Of a DNA stretch of 64,000 nt, positions 32,409 to 39,700 are shown in pieces. Under the pieces are notes generated by a model. The model searched no databases, was not told the DNA's origin, and was given only the letters and a program-made list of their open reading frames with translations. The stretch covers positions 372,001 through 436,000 of the forward strand of contig NZ_BKZW01000003.1 of assembly GCF_008974265.1 (NCBI RefSeq). The letters are read 5' to 3'. This DNA is from Dictyobacter vulcani. GTDB lineage: Bacteria > Chloroflexota > Ktedonobacteria > Ktedonobacterales > Ktedonobacteraceae. The translations under genes and the position numbers were made by a program. Positions within the stretch are counted from its first letter, which is position 1, and each line of letters starts with the position of its first letter.

Positions 32409-33656
32409 TCAGGCTGGGGCAGGACCATAGAGGCGTTGGGCCATCGCCTCAACGGTGGCCATAACATCTTTCATCACCGGTTTATTGGGAAAGAAGAGGA
32501 CTTCACTGGAGACGCCCTGGAAGTCCTCTTCAGTGACATTGAGACCTTTGTAGACGAGCAAAAGGAGATGGGAGCAGTTGGCGGCATGTACTTTTTCAAG
32601 CTTGCGACGCAGGTAGTCGGGATGCCAGAAGCCAACTAATTCGATGAGGATACGCCGATGTTCGTCACGGCTATCGACCATCACAAAGTCAGGAATCATG
32701 ACGGTATCGCCGAGGATGAGCAGTTCGCTTTCGCGTAGGAGCCTCCATTTGCCGCGCCGCTCGCCGATTTTGGCCGCAAATTCAGCCGCGAAATCAGCTT
32801 CCAGACGGCTATCAAACTCTCCCGAGCGCTTGAAATGGGATTGTAAGTTGCTGGTATGGTCCATTTTATAGTTCATCGCTCCGCGCCCCTGAGGTGGATA
32901 GACCGTGGCGTGCATCTTCCACTGCTCACAGAGAAAAAGCGCGGGCAGAAAGGCTGCCATCTGTCGTCCATAGCGCAAGGTTGCGCCGACAAAAGGCGAG
33001 ATAGGTCCATCAAGCTCAATGCGATATCCTCCCGTAGAGAGGGAGTGCGCGATAAACATCAGTTTGAACAGTTTAATGAATTTCCAGATATCTTTATAGT
33101 TATCGGCGATCTCAATCGTAAGATGAGAGGCCCAGTAGAGTACGCCGCGTGCCAGTTCCAGATTATAGCGTGCCAGTAGCATGGCAGGCGTCCAGTCGGG
33201 TCCAGTATCTGTCAGGCGATAGGAAGCATGGCGATCCGCAAAGAGTAATGCTTCAACCTCCTCTGGCGACAACTGTAGATTCTGAGCCACTGAGGCCAGC
33301 GCGCCATCCCGTGAAACTGGATGCAGCATATCGCTGTTCGGAAAGACGGGTCCATAGGAAAACATGGTTTCGCGCACAACTGTAGGCGTTTGCGGAGCTG
33401 GTAGTGGTGTGAAGGTGGCATTATCAACTAAAACTTTAGCCAGCCCACGCACAAAAATATAATCGATCCGTGAACCAACATATGCCGTCAATGCCTGCTC
33501 CCAGGCTTCCTGCGTGCGGTCACGCTGGGATTGAAAGAGCTCAATCAGTTCGGCAGCAATCTGTCGGCGTTTAGGATCCTGTTGATCTACCATTGCAATC
33601 GAGACGCTTTTGCCGTGAAAACGTAGCTGGGGACGGATCAATTCACTTGTTAACAT
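32409..33656 (-). CDS. Bax1-like nuclease (DUF790 family)
   Basis: 415 residues from the ATG at 33656, which overlaps the helicase stop as TGATG (two in-frame TTG codons lie just upstream). Family marks are the opening 'LTSELIRPQLRFHGKSVSI', 'YGPVFPNSDMLHPVSRD', 'LDGPISPF', 'ERRGKWRLLRESELLILGDTVMIPDFVM' with the Asp of a restriction-like nuclease core, and 'ILIELVGFWHPDYLRRKLEKV' with the Glu/Lys pair. Bax1 binds XPB in archaea and cuts DNA bubbles opened by the helicase. It is encoded immediately downstream of the XPB-like helicase, as in archaea. Confidence 0.9.
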   Translation of the reverse strand: MLTSELIRPQLRFHGKSVSIAMVDQQDPKRRQIAAELIELFQSQRDRTQEAWEQALTAYVGSRIDYIFVRGLAKVLVDNATFTPLPAPQTPTVVRETMFSYGPVFPNSDMLHPVSRDGALASVAQNLQLSPEEVEALLFADRHASYRLTDTGPDWTPAMLLARYNLELARGVLYWASHLTIEIADNYKDIWKFIKLFKLMFIAHSLSTGGYRIELDGPISPFVGATLRYGRQMAAFLPALFLCEQWKMHATVYPPQGRGAMNYKMDHTSNLQSHFKRSGEFDSRLEADFAAEFAAKIGERRGKWRLLRESELLILGDTVMIPDFVMVDSRDEHRRILIELVGFWHPDYLRRKLEKVHAANCSHLLLLVYKGLNVTEEDFQGVSSEVLFFPNKPVMKDVMATVEAMAQRLYGPAPA

Positions 33657-35026
33657 CAACAATCCTTTTTAGGCACGTGACGGCGTTGGACTTTACTTTC
33701 CTCAATCGTTTTGCGTGCCAGGATCTCAAATAATACTGCCTGCTTTAGTTCTTGTTTGCGCAAGATACGGCCGAGTCGCTGGATATACTCGCGTTTGCTG
33801 GAACTACCACCCAGTATGATAGCGATCTTGGCTTCAGGCAAATCCACCCCCTCATTGAGGACTTTAGCTGTCACCAGAGCGCGATAGCGGCCTGCTTGAA
33901 AGGACTCAAGGATATGTTTGCGCTCGGCCACACCGGTCTCATGGGTAATGGCAGGAATTAAATATTGCCGTGAAAGATTGTACGCCAGTGTGTTAGATTC
34001 CGTAAAGATCAAAATCCGTTCCTGCGCATACTCGCGCAAAAGCTGTTCCAGCATCGACAGCTTTTCCTGACAGCCCTCGATAATCTCCCAGATGCGCTGC
34101 CGGGCCAGCAAGGCCTGACGCGCCCGAGGATCATAGGCTGACAGGCGAAATAATTCCTGTAGCCAGTGTGGTCCATGGCTACTTCGCAAGCGCTGTTCAC
34201 GGATGTAGGAAGTATAGATCGCATAGGTGGCATCATACTCTTCGCGCTCTTTTTCCGTCAGATTAATCCGAATGCGTTGTGTGCGATAGTCCGCCAGTTG
34301 CTGGCCCAGCAGCGACTCCATGCGCTTCGTATAGACAATAGGACCCAGCAGATCATCCAATCTCCAGCGCTCGCCAGTCTGTTCTGAATCCTCGGGATAT
34401 GTCGCGGTCAACCCCAGTCGATAAGGTGCGGGTGTCATCAGGGCGGCTTCGCCCCAGGTTTTTGCGGGGAGGTGATGAACCTCATCACAGATCAGCAAGC
34501 GAAACTCATTGCCATGTTCCGCGATCATATCTCCGGCCGAATGATAGGTTGTTACCGTAATCGGCAAGACGCGCTTCTCCGCATGGTAGTAGACGCCGAT
34601 CTCAGTCTGGAACATATTGGTCAGCACCACATACCATTGATACAGCAGGCTGACGGTTGGCACCAGCACAAGTGTCGAGGCATTGACATGCTTGATGGCA
34701 TGTAAGGCAATAAACGTCTTGCCGGCTCCAGTTGGAATCACCACGCTCCCACGCTTATCTGCCTCTAACCAGGTGGCCAGCGCTTCCAATTGATAATCAT
34801 GTGGTTCGCGTGGATCATGGAGTGACAACTTCAAACGTTGCCAGCGCGGCACCTGATTGCGGATCTTGTTTTCCTTGAGCCATGAAAGCAAGGCTGGATA
34901 ATGATACGCCTCACAGCACCAGCGATTATGCACGAACTGAAATGGTGGAGGCGCTTCAAAGCTATCCGGAACGCCCTGTAACACCAGCGTACCGCCAAGG
35001 AAGAAGAGAGATGCTTTCATACGCAT
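33656..35026 (-). CDS. XPB/Rad25-like superfamily 2 DNA helicase
   Basis: 456 residues. Helicase motifs: Q/DRD-like N-terminal part 'RWCCEAYHYPALLSWL', motif I PTGAGKTF (about 97-104), Ia 'LVLVPTVSLLYQW', II DEVHH (about 181-185), III 'GLTATYPEDS', then 'RILIFTESNTLAYNL', 'RYRALVTAKVLNEGVDLPEA' and VI 'QRLGRILRK'. This matches archaeal-type XPB. The start is uncertain between ATG 35026 and 35020, neither with a clear ribosome site. It forms a DNA-repair pair with the DUF790 nuclease. Confidence 0.92.
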   Translation of the reverse strand: MRMKASLFFLGGTLVLQGVPDSFEAPPPFQFVHNRWCCEAYHYPALLSWLKENKIRNQVPRWQRLKLSLHDPREPHDYQLEALATWLEADKRGSVVIPTGAGKTFIALHAIKHVNASTLVLVPTVSLLYQWYVVLTNMFQTEIGVYYHAEKRVLPITVTTYHSAGDMIAEHGNEFRLLICDEVHHLPAKTWGEAALMTPAPYRLGLTATYPEDSEQTGERWRLDDLLGPIVYTKRMESLLGQQLADYRTQRIRINLTEKEREEYDATYAIYTSYIREQRLRSSHGPHWLQELFRLSAYDPRARQALLARQRIWEIIEGCQEKLSMLEQLLREYAQERILIFTESNTLAYNLSRQYLIPAITHETGVAERKHILESFQAGRYRALVTAKVLNEGVDLPEAKIAIILGGSSSKREYIQRLGRILRKQELKQAVLFEILARKTIEESKVQRRHVPKKDC

Positions 35027-35080
35027 ACCATAGCAGAGCGGGGACTGTTTTGTCTAGATATTATGGATAATTTATGGCAG

Positions 35081-35118
35081 CAAAAACCGGAGGTGATATA
35101 CTTCCCCTCCGGTTTTTG
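35081..35118. terminator. hairpin between XPB gene and GlsB-like gene
   Basis: A perfect 13-base-pair stem CAAAAACCGGAGG/CCTCCGGTTTTTG with a 12-base loop, flanked by A and T runs. It ends the GlsB-like gene on the minus strand. Confidence 0.85.
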
Positions 35119-35134
35119 TTTGCCATATGATGTC

Positions 35135-35404
35135 TTAACGACGATTGTATGAAAGACTACTCCAGACTATGACCAGCATAATAGCGGCAATAATCGTACT
35201 GACGATAGGCACACCTTCGATGCTTGGTTCACCTGCGATATGAAAATGAAAGAAGCCAACGATCAAGAAAATGGCGAAGAGGCCAATCATAATGCCGCCC
35301 AGGATACCAGCAGGCGCTCGGCGACCCGCAATAACTTCACCCAGGATACCGACCAGTGCGGCAATCACGATCCATACAATTAACTGTACAACTGTAACTT
35401 CCAT
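35135..35404 (-). CDS. GlsB/YeaQ/YmgE-family small membrane protein
   Basis: 89 residues from the ATG at 35404 (GGAGG about 7 bases upstream). Three hydrophobic helices, with the family signature 'GILGEVIAGRRAPAGILGGIMIGL' region in the first two. These are stress-associated inner-membrane proteins, often called transglycosylase-associated without enzymatic proof. Confidence 0.88.
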   Translation of the reverse strand: MEVTVVQLIVWIVIAALVGILGEVIAGRRAPAGILGGIMIGLFAIFLIVGFFHFHIAGEPSIEGVPIVSTIIAAIMLVIVWSSLSYNRR

Positions 35405-36039
35405 GTTATACCTCCATGTAGGACACGAATAATTCCTGATAACTATCTTAAACACGATTCAAGGGGAATAGTAAACTCAACAATTATATTTCTGCGTAAA
35501 TCAGGAGTGAAATTGGGAGTTTAATGTTGTGCATGTCAATAGAATTATTAGAGAAAAACTAAGCAACCATACATAAATATTGTTTTTTGCTTGCCTGTTT
35601 AATGAGATAAAAATCATTAAAAACCCATTAAATATTTTTTCGTGTAGTAAATATTTAATAATTGATAGCTCACATAAAATCTTATCCATTTAATACTTCT
35701 TGTATATTGTGTCGCAGTAAGGTGTAAGCAAGGATTAGCGGCTAAAACGTAGCTTGCCTGTCAGAAACTTTGTACTGCAAATGCTGTAAAAATGTTTTGC
35801 ACTTAACTGTCAAAGTCATGTTAATGCATCTTTTGCATTACACATTGCATGTCTATAAACACATATCTTTGCAAAAACATGTGTTTATTTTGGGATGATA
35901 CATTGTGACGCTCTGGTAATTACCTTGTATGATGGTTATAATTTTTACCATACGCATATTGTTGCAAGAAATGTAGCAAACTTGTTAAGTGTTTTACATT
36001 CTTTGCATAATTGATTCGGCCTTAAAAGGAGAAACTGAC
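35405..36039. other. AT-rich 635-base intergenic region upstream of the PKS
   Basis: No supported gene. The stretch is markedly richer in A/T than its surroundings. It contains a 9-base inverted repeat TAAACACAT/ATGTGTTTA near 35855-35886 and several TGCAT/ATGCA repeats. The leader of the PKS and its promoter must be here; I cannot place the promoter with confidence. Confidence 0.5.
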
Positions 36040-36732
36040 GTGTCAGTAAAAGAGCCTATCGCTATTGTAGGTATGGGATGTCGTTTTCCAGGAGCCAAAA
36101 ATCTTAAAGCCTTCTGGCAACTCCTCCTTGAGGGCACTGATGCTATTAAGGAAATACCAGCTGAGCGCTTTGATGTAGATGCAGTGTATGATCCGACTCC
36201 TGGATCTGCTGGCAAACTGATTACACGGTGGGGAGGCTTTCTTGAGGATGTGGATCAGTTTGATCCTTATTTTTTTGGCATCTCTCCTCGTGAAGCAGCA
36301 CGCATGGATCCGCAGCAGCGTTTGTTGTTAGAAGTAGCCTGGGAAGCGCTTGAGGATGCTGGTGTGCCCGCCGAGAAACTGATCGGGTCTAGTACAGGCG
36401 TCTTTATTGGTATGTCGACCAATGACTATGAAGATTTAGCATTTGAAGATCGCGAGAATGTTGATCTCTATATGATGACGGGCTGCTCACGCGCTGTGGC
36501 TTCAGGCCGCCTGTCTTATATCCTGGATCTCCAGGGACCAAGCATGACGATCGATACGGCCTGTTCCTCCTCACTGGTGGCTGTACACCTGGCCTGTCAG
36601 AGTATCTGGAATGGCGAGAGTTCCATGGCCGTGGCAGGAGGCACCAATCTGGTCCTGGAGCCGGAACAAGGACTCGGCTTTTCCAAGATGGGTCTGCTTT
36701 CTCCCGATGGTCACTGTAAGACCTTTGATTGA
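36040..36732 (+). CDS. reducing type I polyketide synthase, 5' part (start of ketosynthase)
   Basis: GTG 36040 (AAAAGGAG, 36024-36031) starts the ketosynthase: 'EPIAIVGMGCRFPGA', 'DPQQRLLLEVAWEALEDAG' and the active-site Cys175 in DTACSSSL. After GHCKTFD the frame hits a TGA because of a 4-base tandem duplication (TTTGATTGATGCG where TTTGATGCG is expected, near 36725-36733). The rest of the ketosynthase follows in the next frame from 36731. Unrepaired, this part yields only a 230-residue truncated ketosynthase without its catalytic His residues. Confidence 0.9.
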   Translation: MSVKEPIAIVGMGCRFPGAKNLKAFWQLLLEGTDAIKEIPAERFDVDAVYDPTPGSAGKLITRWGGFLEDVDQFDPYFFGISPREAARMDPQQRLLLEVAWEALEDAGVPAEKLIGSSTGVFIGMSTNDYEDLAFEDRENVDLYMMTGCSRAVASGRLSYILDLQGPSMTIDTACSSSLVAVHLACQSIWNGESSMAVAGGTNLVLEPEQGLGFSKMGLLSPDGHCKTFD

Positions 36733-39700
36733 TGCGCGTGCCGATGGCTTTGTGCGTAGCGACGGTGTAGGCACTGTGATCTTGAAACCTTTTTCTCAGG
36801 CGTTGGCTGATCGGGATCCTATTTATTGTGTGATTCGTGGTAGCGCGGTGAATAATGATGGACGTACCAGTGGACTGCTGGTGACGCCAGGATTGAAGTC
36901 GCAAGAGGATGTTCTGCGTAAAGCTTATCAGGATGCTGGCGTGGCTCCTGAACAGGTACAGTATATCGAAACACATGGAACTGGTACGATCGTTGGTGAT
37001 CGGGTAGAGGTTACGGCGATCGGGCGCATCTGTGGGGAACAGCGTTCACCCGAGCATCCCTGTTTGATTGGTTCGGTGAAAACGAATATTGGACATAGTG
37101 AAGGGGCCGCTGGCATCGCTGGTCTGATCAAGGTTGCTCTGTCGCTCAAGCATGGTGTGATTCCACCTAACTTACATTTGCAGCAGCCACATCCTGATCT
37201 GCCGTTACAGGAACTCAACCTACGTGTTCCGCAACAGATTGAGCACTATCAGCAGCGCGATGGCCGTCCCGCCCTGGCTGGGGTGAGTAGCTTTGGCATT
37301 TCAGCGACCAATGCCCACATGGTATTGGAACAGGTGCCGCTATTAGCGCAGATGACGCAGCAGGAAAGCAGCGAAGAGCCTCAACTGTCGCAATTGTTTA
37401 CGCTTTCCGCTAAGACCTCCGAGTCTCTGACTGAACTGGCGCATGCCTATCAGACAGAACTTATGGCAGCCAGCGGGACCACTCTTCCGACGCTGGCGGA
37501 TATTTGTTATACCGCCAGTTGTCGTCGGAGCCATCATGATCAGCGTCTGGCCATATTCGCGCAGAGCAAAGACCATCTGGTAGAACAGTTGCAAGTCTTC
37601 AGCCAATCCGAAAATCAACAGGGCATCGTCAGTGGTGCGATTCCAGCACGCAAACCTAAAATTGTCTATGTCTTTCCCGGGCAGGGTTCACAGTGGTTAA
37701 AGATGGGACAGCGTTTGCTGGAACAGGAACCTGTTTTCCTGGAGACACTTCAGCAATGTGAGACGCTGATGCGTCCTTACGTGGATTGGTCTTTATTGGA
37801 GATCCTGACCACCAATGAAGATCCATTGATCCTGAACCGGATTGATATTGTGCAGCCTACCCTGATGGCGATCCAAATCGGACTGGCCGCTGTCTGGAAA
37901 GCCTGGGGAATTCAGCCGGATGCGGTGATTGGCCATAGTATGGGAGAACTGGCCGCAGCCGCTGTTTCGGGCGCATTGAGTATGCAAGACGCGCTTCAGA
38001 TTATCTGTCAGCGCAGTCAACTCTTGAAGCGCGTATCCGGTAAAGGTTGTATGGCTGTCGTTGATCTGACCCTGGATGAAGCGCAGAAGTGGCTGGTTGG
38101 CTCTGAAAATCAGATCTCAATTGCCACCAGCAATGGACCAAAATCAACGGTCTTGTCTGGCGATGTGGCGGCGATTGAGCAGTTGATGCATAAGCTCCAG
38201 GAACAAAAAATTTATTGTAGCTTGATTAAGGTTGATGTCGCCTCTCACAGTCCGCAGATGGATCCATTGCTGACTGAATTACAGCAGTCGCTGGTGAATA
38301 TACAATCACATGCAGCAGTGCTACCTTTCTACTCGACCGTCACAGGTGCTCCACTCACTGCGGACCAGTCGCTGGATGCTTTCTACTGGACCCAGAATCT
38401 GCGTCAGCCGGTGCTCTTCTTTCCGACCGTACAACGTTTACTTCAGGATGGCTATAGCATCTTCCTGGAGATCAGCCCACATCCCATTCTGATGACTGCT
38501 GTGCAAAAAGCCCTGGAAGTAGAAAAAGTGGATGGTGTTGCGCTTTGTTCCTTACGTCGTGATATGGATGAGCGCTCGATTATGCTCCAGTCGCTTGGAG
38601 AGCTCTATATTCGGGGCATTTCTGCCGACTGGTCCGCATTTTATGCTACGCGTGGTCAGTTTGTGACGCTACCCACTTATCAATGGTTGCGCGAACGCTA
38701 CTGGCTGAGCGAGTATGAGACGGAGAGTGGACCGCAAAGTACATCGACACGGACCAGCCTGGCGCGGGCCAGAAAAACCAGCATGCATCTCCTTGGGGGT
38801 CCCTGCTTTACCTCAGCCGCTCGTCCAGGTGAGTATGTGTGGGAGTTTGATCTGAGCTGCGCGCTCTTCCCGTATCTGACCGACCATCGTATCCAGGGCA
38901 GAGCTGTCCTACCGGCGACAGCTTATCTTGAGTGTGTATTAGCCGCCGCCAAAGAGATTTTTGGCGAAGATTATTGTGCGCTCGAGGATATTGTCTTCAA
39001 GAAGGCGCTGTTCCTGCCCGATGATGGCAGTCAGCATGTCCAGCTTATCATCGCGCCAGCCATGCCCGGACTGGCATCTTTCCAGTTTTTTAGTCTGCAA
39101 GGTGAAAGTTCTGCTACCCATAGTCAATGGGAACTGCACGTTAAAGGTACGCTACTCCTGAGTCGACAGGCTCAAATATCGACAAATATTGATGTGGTAA
39201 GTCTGGAGCGTATCCAGAAAGAATGCTCTGATCTTTATGTCGGAGAACAACATTATCGTAGCATGGAACGTCAGGGACTTGAATATGGCCCCGGTTTCCA
39301 GGGTATCGAGCAGGTCTGGCAAGGAGAGGACGAAGCGCTCTGCCAGATCCAAATTCCGTCGGTTCTTCGCGCCAGTATTGATAAATATCAATTTCATCCC
39401 GCATTGTTTGATGCCTGTCTGCAAGCTGTCCTGGAGGCATTGCCACAGCATGTATTGAACAATGATGAGACAAGCGCTCCGATTGTGCCGATTGGCATTG
39501 AGCACCTTCAGGTCTATCAGCAGGTACGCTCGGACGTGTGGAGTCATGCTCGAGTAGAACTGGAACAGACAGATAATGCCAATCAGTTCAAGTTGTCCTG
39601 GCAAGTTCTGGATGAAGCAGGACAACTGATCCTGGAGGCGAGTGGTGTCTGTCTGCAACAGCTGACTGGTGATACCTCTACCGAAGATGCAACTGAGATC

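Noticed and set aside
36611..36730. Start of the long PKS frame at ATG 36611 as a real translation start
   Set aside because: The first 40 residues are out of frame with the ketosynthase; homology in this frame begins only after the duplication at about 36731.
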